A stretch of 64,000 bases of DNA, from positions 19,560,501 to 19,624,500 of the forward strand of contig NC_051094.1 of NCBI RefSeq assembly GCF_901709675.1, written 5' to 3'. The notes beneath the pieces are model-generated. The model was not told the DNA's origin. It saw only the letters and a list, made by a program, of their open reading frames with translations, and did no database searches. Both the position numbers and the translations under genes were made by a program. The stretch comes from Syngnathus acus (Eukaryota; Chordata; Actinopteri; Syngnathiformes; Syngnathidae). Shown here piece after piece: positions 29,965-41,639 of the stretch. The first letter of the stretch is position 1, and each line of letters begins with the position of its first letter.

Positions 29965-30674
29965 CCTGCAGACATTTTCTTGGCCCTCGGTGTCACTAAA
30001 AGACTAGCGTTTTGCGAACGAAGGTTACGAGACGGAACATAAGGAACAACTAGGTCGACGAGATATGAAGGCGCTAAGCCATGCAGTGATTTATAGGTTA
30101 ATAGAAGAACCTTGGAGTCACATCTTAAATGGACCGGGAGCCAATGTAAGTTGGCTAATATTGGGGTAATGTGATCAAATTTTCTTGACCGTGAGAGCAG
30201 CCTCGCAGCAGCATTTTGTACTAACTGTAGACTTTTGATGCGGGACTTAGGAACACCAGAGAATAATGCATTACAGTAGTCCAGGCGCGACGTGACGAAC
30301 GCATGTATAATAGTTTCCGCATCACCGGTCGAGAGGATCAGACGAATCTTAGCAATACAACGAAGGCGAATAAACACAATTCTGGTTATATTCTTAATGT
30401 GCTTTTGAAAGGAGAGCGTTTGGTCAAGTATTACCCCGAGATTAGTTACAGTATCGCTCTGAGTGATAGTACGGTTATCTATAGTTATAGTGGTTTCCTT
30501 AAATAAGTGTTGATAACGAGTTGGACCAATTATCAACATCTCAGTTTTATCTGGGTTAAGACGAAGGAAGTTGAGAGACATCCATTGCTTGATCTCCGCA
30601 AGGCACACCTCAAGATTACAACAGTCCCACGGATCTGTCATCGATAACGGCATATATATATAATTGGGTGTCAT
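29965..30674 (-). pseudogene. L2-like LINE ORF2, RT C-terminal part
   Basis: About 235 LINE codons: FLRLNPDKTEMLIIG, then QKHIKNITRIVF and LHWLPVHLRCDSKVLLLTYK, the region following the RT catalytic site. A frame change near 30,650 in a TA microsatellite separates it from the upstream RT block. The last codons of the open stretch come from the inserted hAT, and the LINE text continues at 29,640 downward. Confidence 0.8.
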
Positions 30675-31104
30675 CCGCGTAACATTGAAAACTAATATTA
30701 TATTTACGTATTATATCCCCAAGCGGAATCATATAAATATTAAATAGAATTGATCCGAGTACCGATCCCTGTGGGACACCACACGTAACATTATAGAGCT
30801 CAGAGGACGTATTGCCATGGACCACTCGGTGCGTCCTGTCTGATAGATAGGAATAGAACGAGCCTAGTGCTGACCCTGAAATACCAACACAACTTTTAAG
30901 ATGCCCTAATAAAATATCGAAGTCTACAGTGTCGAAGGCAGCACTAAGATCGAGTAGTAACAATACAGATGAAGTGTTTGAATTCATAGCTATGAGGAGA
31001 TCATTAGTCACTTTAGCAAGTGCTGTCTCAGTGGAATGATTAGCTCTAAAACCAGACTGAAAAGATTCATATCGATTATTGGCGACCATGTAATCAATAA
31101 ACAC
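30616..31104 (-). pseudogene. L2-like LINE ORF2, RT catalytic part
   Basis: 162 codons with [43 protein letters not shown] and the catalytic [10 protein letters not shown]. The frame begins at the SINE border (31,104), which separates it from the rest of the fingers. Catalytic aspartates are intact. Confidence 0.85.
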
Positions 31105-31416
31105 AGCTCAGTGGCCTAGTGGTAGAGTGTCCGCCCTGAGACTGGAAGGTTGTGGGTTCAAACCCCGGCCGGGTCATACCAAAGACTATAAAAATGGGAC
31201 CCATTGCCTCCCTGCTTGGCACTCAGCATTAAGGGTTGGAATTGGGGGGTTAGATCACCAACTGATTCCCGAGCGCGGCACCGCTGCTGCTCACTGCTCC
31301 CCTCTCCCCCAGGGGATGGATTAAAATCACACGGGGATGGGTTAAATGCAGAGGACAAATTTCACCACACCCAGGTGTGTGTGTGACGATCATTGGGACT
31401 TTAATCTTTAATCTTA
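31103..31416 (+). mobile_element. tRNA-derived SINE family 2, full copy
   Basis: Head with A-box TGGCCTAGTGGTAGAG and B-box GGTTCAAACCC, then CATACCAAAGACTATAAAAA, a body with CTGCTGCTCACTGCTCCCC, and a 3' end CGATCATTGGGACTTTAATC with short repeats. It sits in the L2-like ORF. The same family occurs at 63,917-64,000 and as a fragment at 57,338-57,403. Confidence 0.9.
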
Positions 31417-31530
31417 ATAAGCTGCTGCGCTACTACTTTTTCAAGAAGTTTTGCTATGAATGGGAGGTTTGAAACTGGCCTATAATTACTGAGACAGTCC
31501 GGGTCAAGATTTGGTCGCTTAAGTAACGGT

Positions 31531-32640
31531 TTAATGAACGGCTTTAAAGGCTGTTGGCACTATCCCAGAGGAGACAGACAGATTGATTATATTTAAGACG
31601 GACGGTCCTAAAATTTGAAATAATTCTTTAAGTAGTTTGGCTGGAAGCGGGTCGTGTAAACATGTTGTTTGTTTAGCCGCACTAACCAATTGTGTAAGCC
31701 TTTCAAAGGACACGCTTTTAAAATTTGAGAGGGTTATTGCATGATCATCAGCGCTGGTAATCGGCTGTCTCGACTGAGCGATTGGAATGGTATTCTTGAT
31801 CTCATCCCTAATGGATTCAATCTTTCGAGCAAAACATTTCATGAACTCGTCAGCTGAGTGGAAGGAGCTATCGGGGGTCGGCTGGCGTAGTGTTAGCTTT
31901 GCCACTGTATCAAATAGGTATTTAGGATTGTTTTTATTGAGATTAATGACTTGCGAAAAATAACGAGTTTTTGCTAAGATAAGCGCATCTTTATATTTCA
32001 GGAGGCTGTCCTGCCATGCCTGATGGAAAACCTCAAGTTTGGTTAAACGCCATCTGCGCTCATGCTTTCTACATGATTGCTTAAGCGTACGTGTTTCATC
32101 TGTGAACCACGGAGTAGGCAATCTACGGCAAGTTTTCAGACGTAGCGGCGCCACAGAGTCGATGGCATTTAACAATGTCGCATTGAATTCATTTGTAAGA
32201 TTATCAATAGAGCCGATATGTGCGGGAAATATGGCAGTTGCCAGCGACAGTAACTCAGATAGCGCAGTTGCAGTCATGGAGTTAAAATTACGGCTGCTAT
32301 AATTCTGATTGCTCTCTTGTCTTTGACAAGGAAGTAAAATTTCAAATTTTATTAAGTAATGATCAGACAAAACAGTAGTGTATGGCAGTACTGCTATATT
32401 TGAGGTTGCAAGTCCTCGGGATAATACCAGATCTAAGGTATTTCCATTCTTATGCGTTGCTGCTTGTACGGCTTGCGTAAAACCAAACGTATCAGTTAAA
32501 GTCTGAAATGCCGACGTAAGTGGCTCTGACGGTAAACTCATGTGGATGTTGAAATCGCCCATGATTATTATATCATCCGCATTTGTCACTAGATCAGCCA
32601 CGAATTCTGAAAATTCATCCAGGAAGCCAGAGTAAGCCAC
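31531..32640 (-). pseudogene. L2-like LINE, endonuclease C-terminus to RT start
   Basis: 369 codons: IIIMGDFNIHMS and YTTVLSDHYLIKFEI are endonuclease motifs (the catalytic Asp and His are visible). A linker and CLHDPLPAKLLKELF follow, the start of the RT module. Frame changes occur near 32,630 (joining the upstream endonuclease block) and near 31,560. Confidence 0.84.
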
Positions 32641-33207
32641 GGTGGACGGTAAATAACAGCAAGATAAAATGACGGTAAAGCGGTGGATCGGACAGTGAGA
32701 ACTTCAAATGTTTTAAATACGTTAATCGAACGAGGCCTAAATCTAAGCTCGGAATTTGAGATGAGGGCGACACCCCCACCCTTTTTTCGAGGACGCACCA
32801 CATGCGAGCTCACAAAATTTGGAGGCGAGGCCTCGTTAAGCGGCAGCAGTTCATTAGGTTTTAACCAGGTCTCGCTAAGACCAAAAACGTTTAGAATATG
32901 TTCCGTGATGAGGTCATTACCGAGAACTGCTTTCGTATGAAGCGATCTAATATTCATAAAACCGAGTGTAAGTGTAATCGGTCGATCAGGGTGCGTATCT
33001 ATCGAAGGATTTTTAAACGAGATGCGAGTAAGATTGTGTTCTCTAGGCCTGACATCACCTCTCATATGTTTATTAGCACGGTGGGACGATACGACCGTGG
33101 GAATTTGATAGTAAATATTTGTTACACATGTAAAATTATCTGAAACAGGCACCGTTTCATCAGCGAAAAAAAGTTCACTCTTTCTAGGAATATAGATTAC
33201 TGTTTGA
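32589..33207 (-). pseudogene. L2-like LINE, endonuclease N-terminus
   Basis: The reading includes LGFMNIRSLHTKA, VFGLSETWLKPNE and KKGGGVALISNSEL, the opening motifs of an AP-type endonuclease. The first codons of the open stretch belong to a MITE end at 33,208. A frameshift near 32,630 passes into the next block. Confidence 0.82.
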
Positions 33208-33277
33208 GCCAGCATCAACATGCCATTGTTAGGGTGCGTATTATACATGGGGGCGTATTATACACGGAAAAAAACGG
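33208..33277. mobile_element. Right end of a CCGTTTTTTTCCGTG-type MITE
   Basis: GCCAGCATCAACATGCC, GGGTGCGTATTATACATGG and ACACGGAAAAAAACGG followed by TA match the right end of the complete MITE at 56,648-57,564. The left part is absent here. Confidence 0.75.
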
Positions 33278-33599
33278 TACATATATTGTAAACACTTTTT
33301 TAAACATTTTAAAATGCTCTGTTCTTGCCGTGCTGACCGGCTGATGTGCCCTTGCAGCCCAGCGCGAGGGCATCCGCACAAGACATTTATAATTTTATTT
33401 TTAAACACTTTATTGTATTTTCAAACATTTTAAACTGTAAACGTGTCACAGCCCCGCTCTCCTCTTGCCATGTTAACTGGCTGATGCGCCCCTGCAGCCC
33501 AGGATGAGGGCATCCGCACATTGCTCAGAGGCATGCCCTGCGCTATTAGTGCTCATTGCCGGCCGCTGTCCCAAATCCTGGACGGCAGTTCTTTTTTCC

Positions 33600-34058
33600 T
33601 ACGAAAGAAGAAAGGAACAAGGCAAAGTGTTGTGAAATAAAATATTACCTGTAATACGCATTTAGGTAGAGAACTGAACTCTCGCTCTTTATATAGCTGA
33701 CGTGTCTTGCGCATCTGTTCTGCGCATCTCTAATGGCGGCCTCCGTATGATATCCGGTTTGCGATGGAGATTAAAAAACAAATAATATTTGACAATAACA
33801 CACCATCAAGGATTGCACCATCGCATCAAACGATGTGTCGTCAATTATGAATTTTACTGACTAAGTGTGTTGGGTAGGATGGCTGAATGTGATGCGCGAT
33901 TGACAACAAACAAGAAGAAAGGTGATTTCAAGTTCTATTTCGAGGGAGATTTTCTTCAAAAATTGTTGTACCCATGCATAATGCGCACCCCAGATTTTAG
34001 GACAATAAATTAGTTAAATTTTGTGCATTATGCATGGGAAATCAGGGTAAGACTTTTT
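33600..34058 (-). mobile_element. MITE fragment of the CCGTTTTTT family, inverted
   Basis: Reverse complement of about 58,690-59,160: shares TGATATCCGGTTTGCGATGG, ACATCGTTTGATGCG and GTACCCATGCATAATGCG. The terminus reads CATTATGCATGGGAAATC instead of an intact end. Confidence 0.78.
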
Positions 34059-34308
34059 AAATTTTATTTTTAAACCTTTATCATACTTTTAAAGACTTTA
34101 TTGTATCTTTAAATACTTTTTAAATAGCTTTAAAAAGCTTGCTATGCCCTTCTGCTTCAATGACGCATGACGCAAGCTCCCTGACCGGCTCGTCAGCTTG
34201 CCTCGTAGTCCTACTCTGCCGGCATCCCAGCCCTCCTTGATTCCTTTAAACTTTCCCCAAATAAAGAGCCCGTGTTGCATTTGGTTGTCCTGCCTCGTTT
34301 GTGACAAC

Positions 34309-34759
34309 CAGGGATGAGAATTTTCCGCGGATCCGCGGATTTCCGTGTTTTTTTCCGTCGAAAGTATTATTTTCGTGAACTGTGTAAATCCGTTGGAAAA
34401 TTATTTTTTTATATATGGGGGGGAGTGGCCCGCCAACTGGCCGGGCAACGTTAGCCTCGGCGACTCGCGAGCATTCCCCCGCCCGCCGCGACGGCATCTT
34501 TAGGTTTTGTGTATTCTTTGTCAAGATATGATTAGTTATGGAGGTCGCGGCGCTGGGAACATTAAAAGAACACATCGAAACAAAAAAACACAAAGCTACG
34601 TTTTTACTTTTACAAGCATGTGGGTTTAGAAAGTAACATGATGTTACATGTAAGCTAATGTTAGGCTATTGTCATGATATCCTTAAAGAACAAATCTTCA
34701 TAATCCCCACCCCCCCGCTACGTTTCCGTGCTTTTTCACATTTGCCATTCTCATCCCTG
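34309..34759. mobile_element. hAT-like MITE
   Basis: Ends CAGGGATGAGAA and TTCTCATCCCTG are perfect inverted repeats. The flanks share only GACAAC (6 bp), so the 8-bp duplication is imperfect. No coding region is seen. Confidence 0.78.
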
Positions 34760-35199
34760 GACAACAAAACGAAGCGCGAATCAGAGATGCTGCTGACAAA
34801 AATGAAGTGGAGTCGATAAGTAGCAGAAGATTGAGATAAAGCCTGGTGAGAGTTGTTCTTACAGCTCTAGGCCAATCATCGGCAGGGATACAGATCAACA
34901 TTTTCCCATTGGTCTCCTACTGGCCAATAGTGTGCTGTAAAGTCATATGGACAGAGAAAGCCCCGCGGTCAAAGTGACGCTACAAAAAGTCGCGATGCAC
35001 CAAGTATATCCGCAATATTTGTTTTCATAAAAATCCGCAATGCACCGAGTCCGCGATAGATGAACCACGAAGTAGCGAGGGATTACTGTAAAGCCAACGA
35101 AATCTTTATCCTCTATGTCACTATGTCGAACAAAAACCAAAAAAATAAAGGCCTGCTGTTAAATAAAGCAATGAAAGCATTCGAGCTATACAATTGCAG

Positions 35200-35560
35200 C
35201 GTAGAAGGGTGACTTTTATCTTGGGTTAGATGTGCGAAGGGTGCCATTGCTTACAAACAAAACGGTCGATTCTATGTCAAAATTGACAGGATTTTTGTCA
35301 GACCTAGGTGGCAACCCTATTTGACGGATGTCAGGCCTCAGTAGATCCAGATGTGACCTTGGGTTTCTTTCCATGAACAACATTGCAGGTGACTGACCAG
35401 TTGTGGGGTGTGTAGTGTTCCTGTAAGTGTAAGCCATCAGAAATGTGCAATTTTCTGTCGCAGAGGCACTTTCTCCCCTCCACTCGATTTCATGGAATGT
35501 ACATGTCTGTACAAAATGCTCAGCAAGTCCATTGGTGGCTGGGTGGTGAGGAGCGGAAGT
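35200..35560 (-). pseudogene. Ty3/gypsy integrase fragment
   Basis: Minus strand: HHPATNGLAEHFVQTC in one frame, then MAYTYRNTTHPTTGQSPAML and FMERNPRSHLDLLRP in another. These are the end of the integrase catalytic core and the following region of gypsy elements. A frame change separates them, and no other gypsy domain is nearby. Confidence 0.78.
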
Positions 35561-35565
35561 AATAT

Positions 35566-36578
35566 TAATAATAAATAATAATACATTTTATTTATAAGGC
35601 GCCTTTCAAGGCACTCAAGGTCGCCGTACAGACAGAAAATAGCATGCACAATTAAAAGAAAATAGAAAAGAGAGTCTAAAGGCAAAGAAACATCTGCAGC
35701 AGAGTGATGAGTTCAGGCATATGCCTGCCAAAATTGGTGGGTTTTGAGGTGGGATGCAAACATATGGATGGAGTCAATGTTTCTGATGTCTGGGGGGAGA
35801 GAATTCCAGAGGCGAGGGGCAGAGCAACGGAAGGCTCTGGCCCCCATAGTCGACAGACGAAATGGGGGGACAGTGAGGGTGATAGTGGAGGCAGACCTGA
35901 GAGACCGGGTGGGAATGTTTATGTGGAGGAGGTCTGACAGGTATGGAGGGGCGAGGTTATGGATGGCCTTGAATGTGTGGAGGAGAATTTTATAGTCAAT
36001 GTGCTGTTTTATAGGAAGCCAGTGGAGTTGGTGTAGAACAGGAGTGATGTGATGGTGGACAGGGGTTCTGGTGACGATGCGAGCAGTAGCATTCTGGACC
36101 AGTTGCAATTTATGGAAGAGTTTGTGGGGGAGACCGACAAGGATGGAGTTGCAATACTCCAGACGGGAGGTGACAAGAGAGTGGACCAGGATAGCAGCGC
36201 TGTTTGGAATGAGTGATGAACGGAGGCGATTGATATTACGGAGGTGGAAATAGGCAGAACGGATTATATTGTTTATGTGGGTGCTGAATGATAGGGTGCT
36301 ATCGAGGACGACACCCAAGCTCTTAGCCTGAGGGGAAGGGGAAACCGAGGAGTTGTCAGTGGTGAGTATGAAACTGGGTTGTTTGTTGAGGGAAGCTTTG
36401 AGGACTACCTCAGTTTTGTCACTGTTTAGTTTAAGGAAATTTGAGGTGAACCAGGATTTAATTTCTTGAAGGCACGCAAAGAGGGAGTAGGGTGGGAGGC
36501 TGGAAGGGGGTTTGGAGGAGACATAGAGCTGGGTGTCGTCCGCGTAGCAGTGAAAATTTGTCACAATTCTGTTCATAA
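35566..36578 (-). mobile_element. L2-like LINE family B, 3' fragment
   Basis: 3' UTR with TTTATTTATAAGGCGCC near 35,590, then the RT C-terminal half in one open frame. It is 5' truncated at 36,578, where plus-strand Rex3-like sequence begins. Confidence 0.8.
35713..36576 (-). CDS. LINE RT C-terminal half (287 codons, open)
   Basis: Begins just before [12 protein letters not shown], the catalytic site, followed by [49 protein letters not shown] and a C-terminus with [10 protein letters not shown]. The frame is uninterrupted from the catalytic motif to the natural stop. The fingers and endonuclease are missing through 5' truncation, so it is not functional despite being open. Confidence 0.82.
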   Translation of the reverse strand: MNRIVTNFHCYADDTQLYVSSKPPSSLPPYSLFACLQEIKSWFTSNFLKLNSDKTEVVLKASLNKQPSFILTTDNSSVSPSPQAKSLGVVLDSTLSFSTHINNIIRSAYFHLRNINRLRSSLIPNSAAILVHSLVTSRLEYCNSILVGLPHKLFHKLQLVQNATARIVTRTPVHHHITPVLHQLHWLPIKQHIDYKILLHTFKAIHNLAPPYLSDLLHINIPTRSLRSASTITLTVPPFRLSTMGARAFRCSAPRLWNSLPPDIRNIDSIHMFASHLKTHQFWQAYA

Positions 36579-36579
36579 C

Positions 36580-37175
36580 TTCTATCGTCAGAATTTTTAA
36601 GAGCAGCCGAGGCGTTGGTGCAGCATCTGTTGTGATGCAAACTCTGTACCAGTCTGTCGTGGTGAAGAAGGAGCTGAGCCGAAAAGCGAAGCTTACGATT
36701 TATCGGTCAATCTACTTTCCTACCCTCACCGATGGGGACAAGCTGTGGGTCGTGAACAAAACAACGAGATACCGCATGCAAGCAGCCGAAATGAGTTTCC
36801 TCCGCAAGGTGTCCGGGCACTCCCTTAGAGATAGTATGAAAAACGTTGTCATCCGCGTGGCACTCAGTCGAACCACTGCTCCTCCTCGAGAGGAGCCAGA
36901 TGAGGTGGCTCAGGCGTCTGGTTAGGATGCTTCCTGGATCCCACCCCAGGGAGGTGTTCCGCCCATGTCCCACTCTGGAAGGAAGCCCCTGGGTTCACCC
37001 AGGACACGCTGGAGAAACCATGTCCCCCAACTGGCCTGGGAACACCTTGGGGATCCCCCGGGATGAGCTGAACGAAGTGGTTGGGGAGAGGTAAGTTTAG
37101 GCTTAGCTGCGGAAACCAGCTGCCCTCGTTACCCTACCCTTGATAAGGGGTGGATGGGTGAGATGGATGGATAAA
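36580..37175 (+). pseudogene. Rex3-like LINE, C-terminal fragment and 3' repeats
   Basis: Reads [48 protein letters not shown] in one frame, then the terminal Arg/Pro-rich part in another, up to GGATGGGTGAGATGGATGG repeats near 37,160. Short GATG repeats at the 3' end fit the Rex3 type of RTE-clade LINE. It is 5' truncated and frameshifted near 36,900. Confidence 0.78.
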
Positions 37176-37413
37176 TTTGTACTTCCATACCAAAGGAGAC
37201 ATTTGCATCATGAGTCAAAGGGTGATTTTTTTGGGATGTCTTTCTATGTTTAAAATAAGCTCAGTTAGAAATATGTTTCTTTCAAAGATAACATAGCCAT
37301 GGACAACCATTTTACTGTTCCGCTTGTTTGATATGTGTGAACACTAATATCTCTGCAGGATTCATTGCTGTAGCAGACGTCAACTGTTGACCGGTAAAGC
37401 AACCCTTCAACAG

Positions 37414-37533
37414 GAACCAACATGAATCTCCAGGACTCTGCACCTCAAATACCACCTGTTCACCCTGATGTGCAGATGAAATCTTTGCCCTTCTATGATG
37501 TGCTGGATATACTCATCAAACCTTCCAGCTTAG
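37414..37533 (+). CDS. PIAS-family exon (PINIT domain start)
   Basis: An open 120-bp exon candidate with acceptor-like CCCTTCAACAG before 37,414 and donor AG/GTCTGT at 37,533. Its reading contains PPVHPDVQMKSLPFYDVLDI then LIKPSSL, which matches the start of the PINIT domain in PIAS SUMO E3 ligases (PIAS1-4). Both exon ends are phase 1. An earlier acceptor (CTCTGCAG at 37,358) would give a longer exon with stops before the ATG at 37,422. The neighbouring exons were not found in the window, so either the introns are very long or this is an orphan fragment. Which paralogue it is cannot be told. Nothing else is recognised in 37,176-37,413. Confidence 0.72.
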
Positions 37534-37679
37534 GTCTGTCTTTTCTGTTTATTCAAAGTTAAAGTCAAAGTCAAAGTCTGCTTTATTGTCAATTTCTTCA
37601 CATGTCAAGAGACACAAAGAGATTGAAATTACGTTTCCCACTATTCCACGGTGACAAGACATAGTACACAATATACATA

Positions 37680-38538
37680 CCGTATTTTCCGCACTATTAG
37701 GCGCACTTAAAAACTTACATTTTACTCAAAAAAACACAGTGCGCCTTATGATGCAGAGCGCCTTATATATGGATCAATTGATGAATTCGTTGATCCATAC
37801 TGGTTGTACACAGTGCTCTGCCAAAATGTTTCAGTACGTTTTAGTACGACTAGTAAATTACAAGGTCGCATCGCTTCCCAACATTACGGCAACTGTGGTC
37901 AGGGGGCGTCACCGAATAGCTGTTGTACCCGCGAGGCTATTTCATTTCAAAATAGGCTGCTCCGTTAATGTTTCGAGTAAATTTACGGATTGATATGGAA
38001 GGGAAACATAGGTAAGCAGTACCAATGTGTTAGATCGAACTTTAGTCAGTTCCGATCATTTTATAGGAGATCGTTTGAGAAACGCGATTGTTTACACTTT
38101 GCTGAGGCTCATGGGGGTCTGCGAGCTGAGGCTCATGGGAGTTTGCGGGTGGCTAATGCTATAATAATAATAGCTGCTATACACACAAGGCTATTTCATG
38201 TCAAAATAGGCTGCTCTGTTAATGTTTCGAGTAAATTTACGGATCGATATGGAAGGGAAACATAGGTAAGCAGTACCAGTGTTAGATCGAACTTTAGTCA
38301 GTTCTGATCATTTTATAGGAGATGTTTTGAGAAACGCAATTGTTTACAGAGGGCTTATTGGTTATTGGCTAGTGGATGCATACCGCAACCCTAGTCAACC
38401 TCAGTTTGTTGCAGTATAGCTTCTATTTTATGCGCCTTTTAATCCGGTGCGCCCTATATATGAAATAATTTCTAAAATAAAAAATTCAATGAGGGTGCGC
38501 CTTATAATCCAGTGCGCCTTTTGGTGCGAAAAATACGG
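37680..38538. mobile_element. TA-flanked MITE (CCGTATTTT family), 859 bp
   Basis: Ends CCGTATTTTCCGCAC and GTGCGAAAAATACGG, flanked by TA (37,678-37,679 and 38,539-38,540). GCGCCTTATA-type repeats lie just inside both ends. A 254-bp internal duplication starts at AGGCTATTTCAT (37,934 and 38,188). It has no transposase. Confidence 0.95.
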
Positions 38539-38728
38539 TACAAGTAAACAACACAAAAAGTAAAAACAAGAAGGCACAAACAATGAATAAATAAGAGCAA
38601 TGAATAAATAATAAATAAACAAATAACATAATAAATAAGAGGAGCAAAAATGGAGCAAGTGTGCATACAGCAGACAATCAGAATATAGCACAAAAGTACA
38701 GGACGTTACGCGGGAGGGGGGAGAGAGT

Positions 38729-41400
38729 TCAGGATCCTAACAGCCTGAACAGTATGAAGCTGTTGGTGAGTCTGGTGGTGCAGGAGCGCAGGCTCCTGTA
38801 CCTCTTCCCAGAGGGCAGAAGATCAAACAAAGAGTGAGCGGGGTGACTCACATCACTCACAATCGTGGTCGCCTGGCGGGTGAGATGGGAGGTGTAGATG
38901 TCCTTCAGGGAGGGGAGTGAAGCACCAATAATCTTACCAGCCGTGTTCACTATGCGCTGCAGGGCCTTCATGTTGTATTCAGTGCAGCTACCACCCCAAA
39001 CAGTGATACAACAGGAGAGGACGCTCTCAATGGTGCCACGGTGGAATGTAGTCATGACGGCCGGAGGAGCACTAGCTCCCCTGAGTTTCCGCAGGAAGTA
39101 CAGGCGGCGCTGAGCTTTCTTCGCCAGTGATGCAGTGTTGGTGGTCCAGGAGAGGTCCTCACTGATGTGCAACCCAGGAATCTGGTGCTGCTCACTCTCT
39201 CCACCACAGCACCGTCAATGGTCAGTGGCAGGTGTTGGGTGTGACCCTTCCAGAAGTCAACAACAATCTCCTTGGTCTTGTTGACGTTCAGCAAAAGGTT
39301 GTTGTCCCTGCACCACGTGGCCAGAAGGTCGACCTCCGACCTGTATTGAGTCTCGTCGCCCTCGGTGATGAGACCCACCAGAGTCGTGTCGTCGGCATAT
39401 TTCAGCACGCGGTTGCTGCTGTAAGTTGCAGTGCAGTCATGCGTCAGCAGGGTGAAGAGCAGCGGACTGAGCACGCAGCCTTGGGGGGCCCCCGTGCTCA
39501 GCGTGATGCTGGTGGAGATATTGTCGCCAACACGTACTACCTGAGGCCTCTGACAGAGGAAGTCCAGTAGCCAGTTGCAGAGGTAGGTACTGAGGCCCAG
39601 CTTGTCGAGTTCACAGATGAGTCGCTGTGGTACAATGGTGTTGAATGCAGAACTGAAGTCCACAAACAGCAATCTCACATACGAGTCCCTTCTCTCCAGG
39701 TGGATGAGGGCTGAGTGGAGGGCAGAGCAGATGGCATCCTCAGAGGACCGTTTGGCTCGGTACGCAAACTGGAAGGGGTCTATGGTGGGGGGGAGAATGG
39801 ATCTGATGTGCTCCATGACAAACCGCTCAAAGCACTTCATGACGATGGGTGTTAGTGCCACGGGGCGGTAGTCATTGAAGCAGGACGGAGCAGGTTTCTT
39901 CGGCACAGGTACGATGGTAACAGCCTTGAAACATGACGGACGATGGCCTGCTGCAGGGAAATGTTAAAGATGTCCGTGAAGACACCCATCAGCTCCTCAG
40001 CGCAGTCCTTCAGCGCTCGACCTGGGATGTTGTCTGGGCCCGCCGCCTTACGGGTGTTGATAGCGGCAAGCGTCCTCCTCACGCTATCGGCAGAGAGGCA
40101 CAGGGGCTGCTCGTGTGGAGGGGGAGGGGTCTTCTGCGGCCAAGTGCTGTTCTGAGCGTCGAAGCGAGCAAAGTAGCGGTTCAGATCGTTTAGCAGACGG
40201 ATGTTGCCCTCACAGCTCTGCGGCGCAGGCTTATAGTCCGTGATGGTCTGAATGCCTTGCCATAGGCTCCGTGCGTCCCTGCTGTCCTTGAAGTGGGCGG
40301 TAATCTTGCAAGAGAATGCCTTTTTTGCTTCCTTGATGCTCCGGGACAGGTCGGCCCTCGCTGTTCTCAAGCCAGCCTCATCCCATGCTCTGAAGGCTTT
40401 GTCCCTGGCCCTCAGCAGCCTGAGGACAGCCCCTGTCAGCCATGGCTTCCAGTTAGCCCGAGTAACGATGCATTTTGTGTGGGTCACATCATCAATGCAC
40501 TTCGTGATGTAAGAGGAAACAGAGTCAGTACACTCCTCTATGTCCGTCTGATTGTTGCAAGTGGCTGCCTGCTTAGACATTTCCCAGTCAGTTGTGTCAA
40601 AGCAGTCTCGAAGCGCATCAGAGGCACCCTCAGGCCACACTCTTACCCGCTTGCGAACCGGCCTGGATGCTTTCACTCTTTGTCTGTATGCGGGCATAAG
40701 CATAACAGTGATATGGTCAGAAAGTCCAATATGGGGGAGGGGGATGGCTTTGAAAGCTCCTTTATGTGTAGTGTAGACCAGGTCCAGGAAGCTGTCACCA
40801 CATGTTGGAAAATTAACATGCTGGTGAAGCCTCGGAAAAACAGACTTTAGGTTAGCATGATTAAAATCCCCAGCGAAGATGGTGAAACCATCAGGGTGCG
40901 CCGTCTGTTGTTCACTGACAGCCTGGTACAGTTCACTAAGAGCCGTGATCCTGTCGCCTTCAATGTTGGAAGGCGGGATGTATACCGCGACTAGCAGAAT
41001 CGCAGTAAATTCCCTTGGCAGGTAAAAGGACGGCACTTAATGATCACAAACTCCGCCAGTGGCGAGCAGTGCTTGCATACAACTACAGAGTCCCGGCACC
41101 ATTCGTCACGGATGTAGACACATATTCCTCCTCCTCGCGATTTTCCCCCCTTTACAATGGCCCGGTCCGCTCGATAGCACGCTAGCTGCTCCAGATGCAC
41201 AGCAGAGTCCGGAATGTTGACAGTCAACCAAGTCTCAGTGAACACGAGCACACAGCAGTTACTCATTGTCCGGTTCGTAGATCTCAGCAGTCGAATGTAA
41301 TCCATTTTGTTGTCCAGCGATCGAACATTCGCCAGACGAATGGAAGGCACGGCCGGGCAAGTTGGGTTGGCCGCTAGCCTGGCCCGGACGCCTCCGCGCT
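38729..41400 (-). pseudogene. Rex1-like LINE ORF2 (endonuclease and RT), frameshifted
   Basis: Four overlapping minus-strand frames in order. Endonuclease start is at 41,400-40,991 (SIRLANVRSLDNKMD, VLVFTETWLTVN, RGGGICVYIRDEW). Endonuclease end and linker are at 41,036-39,852 (FTIFAGDFNHANL, PHIGLSDHITVM, AAGPDNIPGRALK). RT is at 39,906-39,052 ([52 protein letters not shown]). The C-terminus is at 39,172-38,729 ([21 protein letters not shown]). Frame changes fall near 41,020, 39,880 and 39,110, so there is no complete protein, though each catalytic motif is preserved. Confidence 0.88.
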
Positions 41401-41639
41401 TGCCCCTCTTCTGCGTCCTCGCACACCGCTTCTGATGCTTTCTATCCGGGGGAGGAGTAGCAGGCGAGTCCGGCGTTGTTTCAGGCCGGAGTAGTCCGAG
41501 TTCCTTTAATGTCTCTGTTTCAAAGTTCAGAACGCTGCAAAACTCGCTTTCGCCGATGTCTGTCTGATATCTGATGTCTGTGGGATAATAATCAATTTAG
41601 AGTTTGAATGATTTTGCTAGGACTGTATTTGATTTACCA

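Larger units (their letters stand above)
29185..33207 (-). mobile_element. L2-like LINE, nearly complete, minus strand
   Basis: The 3' end is at the low coordinate (AAGTCAAGTTTATTTGTATAGCC-type tail, near 29,185) and the 5' part reaches about 33,207, where a MITE end lies. It carries endonuclease and reverse transcriptase in several frames. Later insertions are a hAT (29,641-29,956) in the C-terminal codons and a SINE (about 31,103-31,416) in the RT fingers. Confidence 0.82.
33280..35088. mobile_element. Tigger-like element, second copy of the 9.8-10.7 kb family
   Basis: CCGTGCTGACCGGCTGA-type units (about 33,327 and 33,470, with a related unit near 34,178) and the right end AGTAGCGAGGGATTACTG with TA (35,089-35,090). 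Two younger inserts lie inside, at 33,600-34,058 and 34,309-34,759. No transposase frame is seen. Confidence 0.65.
37557..41590 (-). mobile_element. Rex1-like family A LINE, nearly complete
   Basis: The 3' end at the low coordinate is AAAGTCAAAGTCAAAGTC repeats and the GCTTTATTGTCAATTTCTTC tail. ORF2 reaches about 41,590. A MITE (37,680-38,538) interrupts the 3' UTR. The sister copy at 55,360-56,228 shows the uninterrupted 3' UTR text, so the insertion order is certain. Confidence 0.88.
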
